Shown here: one piece after another, positions 1 to 5,851 of the stretch
How positions within the stretch are numbered: the first letter of the stretch is position 1
Layout: every line of letters starts with the position of its first letter
IMG/VR virus record: IMGVR_UViG_3300027759_003333
Coordinates: 1 to 20,535 of that record
Length of the DNA: 20,535 bases
Source of the DNA: a virus
Reading direction: 5' to 3' (one strand)
Notes under the pieces: model-generated
Database searches by the model: none
What the model was told of the DNA's origin: nothing
What the model saw: the letters and a program-made list of their open reading frames with translations, nothing else
Made by a program: the position numbers and the translations under genes

Positions 1-2
1 CG

Positions 3-503
3 ATCAACGGTCACGAAATGTATCAAGGTTGGATCTCTATTCCTTACATTACTGCTAGTGGTTCTTGCGTGGGGTTCAAGTTCCGCAGAGTAGATGAAGG
101 TAAGCCTAAGTACGGTAGTCCTACCGGACAGAAGGCTCACTTATATAACGTATCCGATATAACTATTATGAAACCTTACGTAGTTGTATGTGAAGGTGAA
201 CTTGATACTGTAATTGTCTCAGGTGTATTAGATATACCAGCAGTGGGTGTGCCAGGAGTAGCTGCTTGGAAGCCACACTTCCCCAAACTATTTGGTGGAT
301 ATGAAACTGTATATATTGTCGGTGACAATGATGTTAAAGAAGATGGCTCCAATCCTGGAGCAGAGTTTAGTAAGCGCGTGGCTAACGAGGTGATGAACTC
401 TACAATCGTTACACTTCCACCTAATATGGACATTAATGATTATTACTTAGCCTTTGGTGCTGACTCAACCCGCAAACTACTGATAGGAGAGTCTAGTGAA
501 TGA
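3..503 (+). CDS. DNA primase, C-terminal Toprim portion (5' partial)
   Basis: The frame is open from the first bases of the window, so the gene starts upstream. The visible part holds a Toprim fold: the acidic motif VVVCEGELD followed about 60 residues later by YIVGDNDV, the two metal-binding motifs expected for a primase or primase-helicase. The tail, with PPNMDINDYY, matches the way such proteins end after the Toprim domain (family knowledge). The product would make RNA primers at the phage fork. No helicase motifs are visible here, so any helicase part is either a separate gene or absent. The stop overlaps the next GTG start by 8 bases, so it belongs to the same operon as the genes that follow. 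A different Toprim enzyme is less likely. Confidence 0.85.
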   Translation: MNGHEMYQGWISIPYITASGSCVGFKFRRVDEGKPKYGSPTGQKAHLYNVSDITIMKPYVVVCEGELDTVIVSGVLDIPAVGVPGVAAWKPHFPKLFGGYETVYIVGDNDVKEDGSNPGAEFSKRVANEVMNSTIVTLPPNMDINDYYLAFGADSTRKLLIGESSE

Positions 504-882
504 CGGATCAAGACTGGGAAAGATTGCTACAGACTATGCTTACTATGGGCTTACAGATCCTAAGCTCGGACAGAACGAGCGAGACTATATTGATAAGGCC
601 AATACCGACGCGTTTATAGCAGCGATGTGGGATGTGCTTGATAGTGCCGGTAACTTGCTTCTAAAGAAGCATAGCGACTATGGCCCAAGCAATATCGCTG
701 GCGCTCCAGGTGGGCCACTGAACGGCTTACGTGTACGTATGTGGGATAAGACAGCACGCATTAATCATTTGATTGATAGCGGTGCGACACCTGAGAACGA
801 ATCGCTACGCGATAGCTTCATAGACTTACTTAATTACAGCGCTATTGCTTTGCTAGTACTGGACGGTAAGTGGCCTGAGTGA
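496..882 (+). CDS. DUF1599-like (nucleotide modification associated domain 1) protein
   Basis: The 128-residue product has the pattern I associate with DUF1599: KKHSDYG near residues 57-63, then a Gly-rich NIAGAPGGPLNGL segment, RMWDKTARI at 81-89 and ESLRDSFIDLLNYSAIALL at the end. Members are found in phages and are thought to be linked to nucleotide or base modification, but the reaction is not established. The start is taken as GTG 496, with AGGAG six bases upstream; an ATG at 500 lies in another frame and gives only a short peptide. It overlaps both neighbours (8 bases upstream, 4 downstream), which indicates translational coupling within the primase/sigma operon. Family recognition is by motif memory only. 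Confidence 0.75.
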   Translation: MNDGSRLGKIATDYAYYGLTDPKLGQNERDYIDKANTDAFIAAMWDVLDSAGNLLLKKHSDYGPSNIAGAPGGPLNGLRVRMWDKTARINHLIDSGATPENESLRDSFIDLLNYSAIALLVLDGKWPE

Positions 883-1514
883 CCGCCATTGATCCAGTTA
901 TATATGATCTAGTACCTGGCGTTGCTCGTGCTATTCATAACAGGTATAAGGCTTATGTAGAACGTGAGGATATAGTACAAGAGTGTATCTCGTGGGCGCT
1001 AACGCGCACTGCTTGGATTGCTGACCAACTAACAGAGGCAACTGATACTGATAAACGTAAGCACGTTGAGTCACGCATAGCGTGGCAGATGAGGCGAGCA
1101 GCTGAGCGCTACGCTAGACGTGAGAAGGCTACTAAGTCTGGCTACCAGATAACTGATGAGGCTTACTACCAAGGCTATACGCTGGGTCAATTACTTCCAT
1201 TTGTTATTGCATCCGTTGTTGATAACACAGTGATTGAACAGATCCAAGATATGATTCAAGATGGACAACCTCGTGGCGCTTCTAGTCCTTCTGAAGGTGG
1301 CAACTTACTTGCTAACCTAATTGATATTAAGATTGGCTTTACTAAACTTGAAGTTGAGGATCAGACTTTACTTCGTATCCGGTACTTAGATCACTTCACC
1401 TTACAGCAGATAGCCAACCAGTATGGTTGCTCAGTATCTACTGCTGATCGCAGAATTGATGGCGCTATGCGCCGGTTACAAGACAAACTAGGAGGGGTGA
1501 GTCCTTTCCAATGA
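879..1514 (+). CDS. RNA polymerase sigma-70-like factor
   Basis: The 211-residue product resembles a small sigma factor. An N-terminal stretch (VEREDIVQECISWALTRT, about residues 27-45) looks like sigma region 2. The C-terminal stretch around 160-205 (LLRIRYLDHFTLQQIANQYG then SVSTADRRIDGAMRRLQ) has the form of a region 4 helix-turn-helix that reads a -35 element. Such a protein would redirect host RNA polymerase to phage promoters. The GTG start overlaps the preceding TGA by four bases (GTGA). Two promoter-like sequences at 7029 and 7226 share an unusual motif and are candidate targets (inference). The linker between the two regions is longer than in a typical ECF sigma, so it could also be a sigma-like DNA-binding regulator. 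Confidence 0.75.
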   Translation: MTAIDPVIYDLVPGVARAIHNRYKAYVEREDIVQECISWALTRTAWIADQLTEATDTDKRKHVESRIAWQMRRAAERYARREKATKSGYQITDEAYYQGYTLGQLLPFVIASVVDNTVIEQIQDMIQDGQPRGASSPSEGGNLLANLIDIKIGFTKLEVEDQTLLRIRYLDHFTLQQIANQYGCSVSTADRRIDGAMRRLQDKLGGVSPFQ

Positions 1515-1894
1515 AAGAAGTAGAACTCTTTGATTATCTTAAAGCCCAACTGTACCCAGACTTAGAGAAGTCTGTTGGTATCTATGATTCTTTTGACTGT
1601 ATCAGTTCTCACGCTGGTCATTACATAGAACTCAAGTGTCGCCATACCCATTATGATACGCTGCTTATAGAGGAAATGAAGTACCGGAAGTTAATTACTC
1701 AGGCAGCAGAGCGAGATCTAATCCCGTTCTATATTAACTCGACACCCAAGGGTGTCTTTTCTTTTGATCTGATGGATGTTGCTGAACCTGAGTGGTTTAC
1801 TCACCGTATGCCGGCGACTACTGAGTTTGCTCGCAACAAGAAGATTGATAAGTTAGTAGGTTATCTACCTATCGAGGAGGCGGTACAGCTATGA
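1511..1894 (+). CDS. PD-(D/E)XK nuclease-like protein
   Basis: The 127-residue product carries the core of the PD-(D/E)XK fold: Asp29 in the segment DSFDC, then E40-L41-K42 in HYIELKCR, with a beta-strand-like segment LIPFYINSTPKGVFSFDL further on. This spacing (D-x10-ExK) is typical of small phage nucleases and Holliday-junction resolvase-like proteins (family knowledge). It may act on replication or packaging intermediates. There is no second recognisable domain. The ATG overlaps the sigma-like gene by four bases and its own stop overlaps the next ATG by four. Which DNA structure it would cut cannot be read from the sequence, and an inactive relative with a binding role is possible. Confidence 0.6.
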   Translation: MKEVELFDYLKAQLYPDLEKSVGIYDSFDCISSHAGHYIELKCRHTHYDTLLIEEMKYRKLITQAAERDLIPFYINSTPKGVFSFDLMDVAEPEWFTHRMPATTEFARNKKIDKLVGYLPIEEAVQL

Positions 1895-2115
1895 CGCACG
1901 AGGAACTGTTGGCAAAGATAAGTCTTGGAGAACAATTTGAAGGCGCAACTTGGAGAATTGATATTGATTCAATTGTTAAACAATTAATAGCCCTTCGTGA
2001 GGTAGTTAAGTTACATAAGCCAATGGAAGATAGTCCGTATTGCGAGCAATGTTGTTTATCTGGATTTGAATATCCTTGCCATACTATCCAAGCCATCGAG
2101 AAGGAACTAGAGTGA
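1891..2115 (+). CDS. small zinc-binding-like protein
   Basis: The 74-residue product has a helical N-terminal half (IVKQLIALREVVKLHKP) and a C-terminal cluster C51-x2-C54-C55 then YPCHTIQAIEKELE with C63 and H64, a likely single zinc site. I recall similar small proteins ending in a YPC-TIQ/R-AI motif in actinophages, always without known function. ATG 1891 overlaps the preceding TGA by four bases. Its stop overlaps the next GTG (2112) as GTGA. Coupling on both sides argues it is translated. Confidence 0.7.
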   Translation: MTHEELLAKISLGEQFEGATWRIDIDSIVKQLIALREVVKLHKPMEDSPYCEQCCLSGFEYPCHTIQAIEKELE

Positions 2116-2294
2116 ACTACGATTACAAGTGCGATAAATGTAGTAGCGAACTAACTATTGAGCGTTCTATTCACGCTGAAGCTAGTGATCCTATGTGCTT
2201 TGATTGCCATACAACTATGAGCCGTGTCTGGTCTACACCTACCATTACCTTTAACGGGTCTGGCTTTTACAGCACGGACAATAAGCGTGACTGA
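2112..2294 (+). CDS. FmdB-like zinc ribbon protein
   Basis: The 60-residue product begins MNYDYKCDKC and has two Cys pairs, C7-x2-C10 and C29-x2-C32, followed by ITFNGSGFYSTDNK. This is the layout of the FmdB-type zinc ribbon family: a YxYxCxxC start and a closing F-x-G-x-GFY-x-TD motif. The family is often labelled regulatory, but its role in phages is unknown. GTG 2112 is chosen because it overlaps the preceding stop as GTGA and places the conserved Tyr at the N-terminus; an in-frame ATG at 2076 would add 12 residues that do not fit the family. It overlaps the next gene by 8 bases. Confidence 0.8.
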   Translation: MNYDYKCDKCSSELTIERSIHAEASDPMCFDCHTTMSRVWSTPTITFNGSGFYSTDNKRD

Positions 2295-2871
2295 CTATCC
2301 TAATTGGTTTGCCACCAGTGCTCAGTATAACTTCGAGGCTCTGCTTAAACCGTTAGCAGGTAGATCTGATCTTAACTTCTTACAGCTGGGCGTATTTACC
2401 GGTGATGCCAGCCTTTGGTTACTAAAGAATATCCTTACCAGTTCCAGCTCTACCTTAACTGATGTTGATACTTGGAAAGGTAGCGATGAGCCAGACCACG
2501 AGCCAATGGACTTTAATGATGTCTGGAAAACTTACTTAAAGAAAGTAACTAAACATATTAACGTTTACTTTCTCGAACAAACGACTACTGACTATTTAGT
2601 TGAGGTTCTTGCTGATCCACCGTATAAGATGTTTGATTTTATTTATATAGACGCAGACCATACAACTGTTGGCGTACTGTTAGACGCTGAACTATCTTGG
2701 CCACTGTTAAAGTCCGGTGGCATTATGGCTTTTGATGATTACACTTGGGGTCACGAGTCCGGTGACCCACGTTTAGCACCGCAAGTAGGTATTGATCTCT
2801 TTCTACACCGTCACTTGGGTAGCTATGAATTGCTTGCTAAGAACACTCAAGTTTGGTTATGTAAGAAATGA
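2287..2871 (+). CDS. class I SAM-dependent methyltransferase (Methyltransf_24-like)
   Basis: The 194-residue product has a Rossmann-type methyltransferase core. Motif I is LQLGVFTGDASLWLL (residues 32-46), followed by an acidic end DVDTW at 59-63, then FDFIYIDADHTTVGVLLDAE (116-135) and LLKSGGIMAFDDY (140-152). The IDADH and FDDY motifs are those of the Methyltransf_24 group, which often modifies sugars or small molecules (family knowledge); the substrate here is unknown. GTG 2287 overlaps the preceding stop by 8 bases and removes a poor N-terminal extension that would lie inside the zinc-ribbon gene. It is the last gene before a hairpin terminator. Glycan or small-molecule modification is as plausible as DNA modification. 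Confidence 0.8.
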   Translation: MTDYPNWFATSAQYNFEALLKPLAGRSDLNFLQLGVFTGDASLWLLKNILTSSSSTLTDVDTWKGSDEPDHEPMDFNDVWKTYLKKVTKHINVYFLEQTTTDYLVEVLADPPYKMFDFIYIDADHTTVGVLLDAELSWPLLKSGGIMAFDDYTWGHESGDPRLAPQVGIDLFLHRHLGSYELLAKNTQVWLCKK

Positions 2872-2872
2872 C

Positions 2873-2900
2873 AAAACCCCACCTCGCGTCTTAGGTGGGG
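2873..2900 (-). terminator. intrinsic terminator between convergent operons
   Basis: CCCCACCT (2877-2884) pairs perfectly with AGGTGGGG (2893-2900) around an 8-base loop. Read leftward, the stem is followed by TTTT (2873-2876 complemented), so it is best formed for the leftward operon. The plus-strand operon ends at 2871 and meets the same hairpin, but lacks a T-run after it, so bidirectional action is possible and not proven. Confidence 0.8.
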
Positions 2901-2909
2901 CTTGCCAGT

Positions 2910-2937
2910 GCGGGAGAAAGAGAGAGCAAACTCCCGC
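2910..2937. repeat. second inverted repeat next to the terminator
   Basis: GCGGGAG (2910-2916) pairs with CTCCCGC (2931-2937) around a 14-base purine-rich loop. It lies between the end of the leftward operon and the T-run hairpin, so leftward RNA would form two stems in series. It may help termination or protect the 3' end; it has no T-run of its own. Confidence 0.55.
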
Positions 2938-2958
2938 AATCTCTACTCTACTGTATTT

Positions 2959-3363
2959 TTAGTACCAATAGTGACGGTTGTGGAAGTTAAGCGCGTTACA
3001 CGGGGTTGAATATCGGTGAGCAATGTACTTGAGACCACTGATAATTTGCTCTCTAGGATCTGACTTTGTTTCTCTAAGTAGCTGAGCAATTCCGAAAGCA
3101 CTAGATCGGGGATTGTCCGCTTGGTGGTCAAACCTGCTCTCACGGGCCCAAAGGGTGACAAGGCAGGCTTGCTGCTTTCTCCCCCACCCGTGTATGAGGT
3201 AAGCGTAACGCTTCGATACACGTATGTTTTCACGCTTCTCCTCCATCGTAGTTTTCTTTACTATCGGTTTGGGTATTGGCAAGTTCCCCGTGTGATGTGC
3301 TGGTACTAGCAACCATACGAGTATTACCGCTAATATCAATCCAATTCTTTCCCTCTTGCTCAT
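2959..3363 (-). CDS. membrane-anchored lysozyme/transglycosylase-like protein
   Basis: The 134-residue product starts with a short basic stretch and a hydrophobic segment IGLILAVILVWLLVPAHH (residues 7-24), a signal anchor or signal peptide. The C-terminal domain reads LVTLWARESRFDHQADNP then SSAFGIAQLL and GLKYIAHRYSTPCNALNF, the pattern of small actinobacterial transglycosylase/lysozyme-like domains. Glu75 in ARESRFD is the expected catalytic acid; Cys67 and Cys122 could form a disulfide. It would cut peptidoglycan, probably for host lysis. The start 3363 has AAAAGG upstream but makes the gene overlap the upstream one by 134 bases; a start at ATG 3246 would remove the hydrophobic segment. 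Being last in the leftward operon is unusual for a lysis gene. Confidence 0.75.
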   Translation of the reverse strand: MSKRERIGLILAVILVWLLVPAHHTGNLPIPKPIVKKTTMEEKRENIRVSKRYAYLIHGWGRKQQACLVTLWARESRFDHQADNPRSSAFGIAQLLRETKSDPREQIISGLKYIAHRYSTPCNALNFHNRHYWY

Positions 3364-3514
3364 CTATTGCCTTTTCAATCCCAAGCAGCTGCTTGTATGT
3401 GTCAGGGTACAGGTGTGAAAGTTTCGCTAACGCTCGATCTCTAGCTCTGCGATAATTGCGATTATTAACTGCTTGATTGGTGGCGGTTTTTATACGCCGG
3501 TCTAGGTTGTCCAC
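3230..3514 (-). CDS. small basic phage protein (unknown function)
   Basis: The 94-residue product has a conserved-looking N-terminal half: NNRNYRRARDRALAKLSHLY, PDTYKQLLGIEKAIDEQEGK and NWIDISGNT. I recall this arrangement in many small actinophage proteins of unknown role. The last 45 residues are Ser/Thr/Asn-rich and lie in the stretch that overlaps the lysozyme-like gene in another frame, so their composition may be shaped by that gene. GTG 3514 has a strong site, AAGGAG, five bases upstream. The helical basic part could bind nucleic acid, but that is a guess. Confidence 0.7.
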   Translation of the reverse strand: MDNLDRRIKTATNQAVNNRNYRRARDRALAKLSHLYPDTYKQLLGIEKAIDEQEGKNWIDISGNTRMVASTSTSHGELANTQTDSKENYDGGEA

Positions 3515-3523
3515 TCTCTCTCC

Positions 3524-3769
3524 TTATTGTCTGCTGAAAGCGATAGCAGATACTACCGCACTTGTTATATCTATTGGTTGCCCTACCAAGTGAGCGTCAT
3601 CTGCGTCACTATCCCACGCAGATACTATTAACCGACAATTTACTGGGCTATTGCGAAATTGTATGATCGCCTCATAGCCCGACTCTCCGCCCCATAGGGG
3701 CGTGCCGGTGCTGTCTACGACTTCATATAGGTTTATTAAACCTGTCTTAGTTGGATGAAAGCTACTCAT
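3524..3769 (-). CDS. small hypothetical phage protein
   Basis: The 81-residue product is rich in beta-strand-like segments (INLYEVVDSTGTPLWGG, IIQFRNSPVNCRLIVSAWDS) and has no recognised domain. ATG 3769 is preferred over ATG 3781 because GAGG lies six bases upstream and because it overlaps the tiny gene before it by the same 8-base ATGAGTAG pattern used twice more in this operon. The gene ends nine bases before the next start. Confidence 0.65.
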   Translation of the reverse strand: MSSFHPTKTGLINLYEVVDSTGTPLWGGESGYEAIIQFRNSPVNCRLIVSAWDSDADDAHLVGQPIDITSAVVSAIAFSRQ

Positions 3770-3866
3770 TATCAGCCTCATAACAGGCGTAGCAAGTCCA
3801 ACCCTCTGCCATTAGGTCATCATCTAACTGATCGCAAGCGCAACCCTTAGTCATTACCTTACTCAT
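3762..3866 (-). CDS. 34-residue Cys-rich mini-protein
   Basis: The reading frame gives MSKVMTKGCACDQLDDDLMA followed by EGWTCYACYEADNE. It has CxC and CxxC motifs 14-15 residues apart, enough for one zinc site. GAGAGG lies nine bases before the ATG. Both ends use an 8-base overlap: its start ATGAGTAA overlaps the preceding stop and its stop sits in ATGAGTAG of the next gene. No family is recognised. Its size is below most gene-calling limits, so it is probably missing from automatic annotation of relatives. Confidence 0.6.
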   Translation of the reverse strand: MSKVMTKGCACDQLDDDLMAEGWTCYACYEADNE

Positions 3867-3960
3867 TTATCGAATCCTCTCTCCCAAAGTGATTATCGCA
3901 AAAGTACCAATCGGCCAAGCTCTGATCTTTACACTCTTGATAGTGACAGGTATTACTCAT
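3859..3960 (-). CDS. 33-residue Cys/His mini-protein
   Basis: The frame reads MSNTCHYQECKDQSLADWYF then CDNHFGREDSINE. Cys5, Cys10, Cys21 and His24 could make a CCCH zinc knuckle. It starts inside the end of the upstream gene and ends inside the next start, each time by the shared sequence ATGAGTAA, which is strong evidence for a coupled chain of translated genes. No known family is recognised. Confidence 0.6.
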   Translation of the reverse strand: MSNTCHYQECKDQSLADWYFCDNHFGREDSINE

Positions 3961-4129
3961 TACTCTCTCCCTCTCTCTCGATTATTATTCCGACTTCGCC
4001 TAACGCCTTAACCATACGCATTAAGTTTTTAGCTGCCTTCTCTCCCTCTCCCGCGTCTATTTGGGTGAGTGCTAGGTTCCGGCACATATTGGCTTTAGCC
4101 AATAGATATTCTTTAGTTGGTTCGCTCAT
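3953..4129 (-). CDS. small helical hypothetical protein
   Basis: The 58-residue product starts MSEPTKEYLLAKANMCRNLA and appears almost wholly helical, with a repeat-like ALTQIDAGEGEKAAKNL segment that resembles a TPR-type helical pair. ATG 4129 is preferred to the in-frame ATG at 4147 because it overlaps the stop of the upstream gene as TAATG and has GGGTAGG before it. Function is unknown. Confidence 0.65.
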   Translation of the reverse strand: MSEPTKEYLLAKANMCRNLALTQIDAGEGEKAAKNLMRMVKALGEVGIIIEREGESNE

Positions 4130-4266
4130 TAGCCTACCCTTTCCCATACATCATTAAGAATTGCGTTCTGCCACTCACCGCAACCTTCGCAAACCACGTC
4201 ACCAACGCCGGTAACTAACAACAGATAATCGCCGGTGCCACATTTTTCGCAATCAAAATTGTTCAT
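4129..4266 (-). CDS. 45-residue zinc-ribbon mini-protein
   Basis: The product begins MNNFDCEKCGTGDYLLLVTG and continues with VCEGCGEWQNAILNDVWERV. Two CxxC-Gly knuckles (C6-x2-C9 and C26-x2-C29) separated by a beta-hairpin-like stretch form a standard zinc ribbon. ATG 4266 overlaps the upstream TGA by one base, and its own TAA overlaps the next ATG by one. It may bind nucleic acid or act as a protein adaptor; no evidence decides between these. Confidence 0.7.
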   Translation of the reverse strand: MNNFDCEKCGTGDYLLLVTGVGDVVCEGCGEWQNAILNDVWERVG

Positions 4267-4577
4267 CAGTTTCTCTCCTCTACGAATAGATAGTGCTTAC
4301 CTTCACGTTGAAAGTAATCGTAAGTAGTAGTGCCGCCGTCAATTACGTACCACTCGCCACCGCCGGAATCGGCAATAGCCTCTAAGATGTCATACCAGTA
4401 TTCACCCTGATACCAGGCATTACTCTCGAACTCTTTAAGAGTTAGCCCAGCTACCTTACTCACGTAACCGTCTACCGGTGAGGTAAAAGATAATCCGCCC
4501 TCTACCTCATTTAGTTCTATATCTGCCCAGATTACGCCGCGCTTGTTGCGCTCGTAGTGTTTAGTTATCGTACTCAT
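4266..4577 (-). CDS. hypothetical phage protein, 103 residues
   Basis: The product has an acidic, aromatic-rich sequence with SFTSPVDGYVSKVAGLTLKE in the middle and EWYVIDGGTTTYDYFQREGK toward the end. No catalytic motif or known domain is recognised. ATG 4577 is chosen because GGGAGAGG lies seven bases upstream and the start overlaps the preceding stop as TAATG; an in-frame start at 4607 would lie inside the upstream zinc-ribbon gene. It is one of the larger genes in this chain. Confidence 0.65.
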   Translation of the reverse strand: MSTITKHYERNKRGVIWADIELNEVEGGLSFTSPVDGYVSKVAGLTLKEFESNAWYQGEYWYDILEAIADSGGGEWYVIDGGTTTYDYFQREGKHYLFVEERN

Positions 4578-4723
4578 TAGGCAGCCTCTCCCGAACACGG
4601 GTGACAATAGATACCCTCGCCAATTTTCATAACGTAACTAGGCAGCTTTTCTCCGTTGCCTAGCGTTATGTACAACGCCTCGCTTGATCCGCAACCTTTA
4701 CAACTTGCTATTTTCTTAGCCAT
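4577..4723 (-). CDS. 48-residue zinc-ribbon mini-protein
   Basis: The product starts MAKKIASCKGCGSSEALYIT and ends with IYCHPCSGEAA. The CKGCG and CHPC pairs are about 31 residues apart, a zinc-ribbon arrangement with a beta-rich middle. The ATG directly follows the TAA of the upstream mini-protein gene (TAAATG), and the stop overlaps the next ATG by one base. Function is unknown; a family match is not recognised. Confidence 0.65.
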   Translation of the reverse strand: MAKKIASCKGCGSSEALYITLGNGEKLPSYVMKIGEGIYCHPCSGEAA

Positions 4724-4852
4724 TTATTCGCTCTCTCTTTCTTGTAAGCAGATAACGCAGATACCGGCACGCTCTACGAGCACGCCTTCAATCTCACCGG
4801 TATCGGCGCAGGGTAGGCAATATTCTCTCTCATTACTATCTACTTTTAACAT
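4724..4852 (-). CDS. 42-residue zinc-ribbon mini-protein
   Basis: The product reads MLKVDSNEREYCLPCADTGE then IEGVLVERAGICVICLQERE. CLPC and CVIC form a four-Cys site with a 17-residue spacer, typical of a small zinc ribbon. Its start overlaps the upstream stop by one base (TAATG). There is a purine-rich tract, GAGAGAG, at its end that precedes the next gene and probably serves as that gene's ribosome site. Confidence 0.65.
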   Translation of the reverse strand: MLKVDSNEREYCLPCADTGEIEGVLVERAGICVICLQERESE

Positions 4853-5007
4853 TACGCGCTCTCTCTCATCTCTTGGCGCCATAACCTAATTGCCTCGCGC
4901 TTGGTGTAACCCCAATAGCTGCGCTTTAAGAAATAATGATCGCCTTCGCCTTCAATTACGCCATAAATAAGCCAAGCGCCACTAGGCGCTAGTTTCTCTA
5001 TTGTCAT
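4852..5007 (-). CDS. small hypothetical protein with GYTKREA motif
   Basis: The 51-residue product contains WLIYGVIEGEGDHYFLKRSY and WGYTKREAIRLWRQEM. A Y-x-GYTK-x-EA-x-x-x-F/W motif is familiar from small actinophage proteins of unknown role. ATG 5007 has GAGGG nine to ten bases upstream. An upstream in-frame GTG at 5100 would extend it by 31 residues across two strong hairpins and has no clear ribosome site, so it is not preferred. The stop overlaps the next start as TAATG. Confidence 0.65.
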   Translation of the reverse strand: MTIEKLAPSGAWLIYGVIEGEGDHYFLKRSYWGYTKREAIRLWRQEMRESA

Positions 5008-5040
5008 TAGCTTGCCCTCTTTCTCTCTTATTAGTGTGTT

Positions 5041-5090
5041 GCCCTCTCGGTGAGAGGCCACGAGGGAGAGCCTACCGAACTCTCCCCCAT
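5041..5090 (-). promoter_or_regulatory. tandem hairpins in the leftward operon leader/intergenic gap
   Basis: In a 102-base gap, CCTCTC (5043-5048) pairs with GAGAGG (5052-5057) around GGT, and GGGAGAG (5064-5070) pairs with CTCTCCC (5080-5086). Shorter CTCTC/GAGAG pairings between the two stems would be mutually exclusive with them. There is no T-run, so they are not ordinary terminators. On the leftward strand a 12-base ATGGGGGAGAGT (5079-5090) is repeated at 6477-6488. Confidence 0.45.
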
Positions 5091-5109
5091 AGTCAAGCAC
5101 CGAACGCGG

Positions 5110-5298
5110 TTAGCTGGCTACGTGTACGTAGTCCACGCCGTTTAGTTTCATAAGCAGCACGGTTATCTCGTAGCTCTTAACCTTGCGCCGCCCTGCCTGC
5201 GCCTGAAATAGTGGCACCGCTAGCTGCTGCGCTTGGTAGGTAGTTTCTGCCTCGATAACTAGCTCTTTCTCTCTCCATATTGCGCCGTAAGTGTTCAT
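5110..5298 (-). CDS. small hypothetical phage protein
   Basis: The 62-residue product starts MNTYGAIWREKELVIEAETT and continues YQAQQLAVPLFQAQAGRRKV, KSYEITVLLMKLNG. The pattern of an aliphatic strand, an AETxYxAQQxA helix and a final strand before 'LNG' is familiar from small actinophage proteins that have no known role. A GAGAGAGGG tract lies six bases before ATG 5298, and the start overlaps the upstream stop by four bases (ATGA). It is followed by the hairpin-bearing gap. Confidence 0.7.
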   Translation of the reverse strand: MNTYGAIWREKELVIEAETTYQAQQLAVPLFQAQAGRRKVKSYEITVLLMKLNGVDYVHVAS

Positions 5299-5441
5299 TC
5301 CTTGCCCTCTCTCTCGTTTAACTTGCGAACTCTTTCCATACCAGCGCGATAAAATTCAACCGCGCTAGTGCTTGCCCACGCAATAAACCAAATAACGAGC
5401 AGTAGCTCTATGGCTTGGATCCAGCCGTGAAGGTAGTTCAT
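5295..5441 (-). CDS. 48-residue single-pass membrane protein
   Basis: The product starts MNYLHGWIQAIELLLVIWFI followed by AWASTSAVEFYRAGMERVRK. One hydrophobic helix (about residues 8-30) is followed by a basic, amphipathic tail, so it is probably a small inner-membrane protein with its C-terminus in the cytoplasm. Its size and topology would suit a holin-like or superinfection-related role, and the operon ends in a cell-wall hydrolase, but no family is recognised. Start overlaps the upstream stop by one base (TAATG) and its stop overlaps the next start by four. Confidence 0.65.
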   Translation of the reverse strand: MNYLHGWIQAIELLLVIWFIAWASTSAVEFYRAGMERVRKLNEREGKE

Positions 5442-5809
5442 TAGAGCCACCGCTGCTTAATCTTGTAACCTGCGCGCTCTTGCCCGTGAAATAACACGCT
5501 AGAAAGGTTATAGACAAGGTGGAAACCCATATCCATTCCGCAACCGTTCACTTTAATAGTGTTATGCCCGTTACGGTCGCTTACGCGCTCACCTAGAGCT
5601 TGCGCTGCTTGGTAGGTAATGTCATAAATATCATTACCCTGCGCGACCTTTAGGGAGATGTGGCGGGTCATACCGCTAGCACTAACCGACCTTAGCACCG
5701 TGTAAACGGTTGGCTCGTTGCCGTTAAAATACTCTTTCAATAACTCTTGCTTGGCTAGATCTTGGTCGGTAATTCCCAATAGCTGCGCCTTAATTGACGT
5801 GTTAGACAT
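5441..5809 (-). CDS. conserved phage protein with GCGMDMGFHLVYNLS motif
   Basis: The 122-residue product has TVYTVLRSVSASGMTRHISL (residues 34-53), then YDITYQAAQALGERV and VNGCGMDMGFHLVYNLSSVL (88-107). I know this motif pair from a phage protein family of unknown function that is widespread in phages. ATG 5809 is preferred to 5848 because AAAGAGAG lies just upstream and the extra 13 residues would run through a hairpin region. The Ser-Arg/His and Cys-Gly-Met-Asp patches look like a ligand or catalytic site, but no activity is known. The stop overlaps the next start by one base. Confidence 0.75.
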   Translation of the reverse strand: MSNTSIKAQLLGITDQDLAKQELLKEYFNGNEPTVYTVLRSVSASGMTRHISLKVAQGNDIYDITYQAAQALGERVSDRNGHNTIKVNGCGMDMGFHLVYNLSSVLFHGQERAGYKIKQRWL

Positions 5810-5851
5810 ATAGCTCTCTCTTTCTTGGTAGCTGGCGAGTGATCTCATCAG

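Noticed and set aside
500-616. ATG start at 500 in a frame different from the DUF1599-like gene
   Set aside because: It gives a short product without recognisable features and sits further from the AGGAG site than GTG 496.
2943-3233. A 96-codon minus-strand frame overlapping the lysozyme-like gene
   Set aside because: It lies in another frame of a gene with a clear domain; its product is Ser/Thr/Leu-rich with no domain, so it is a shadow.
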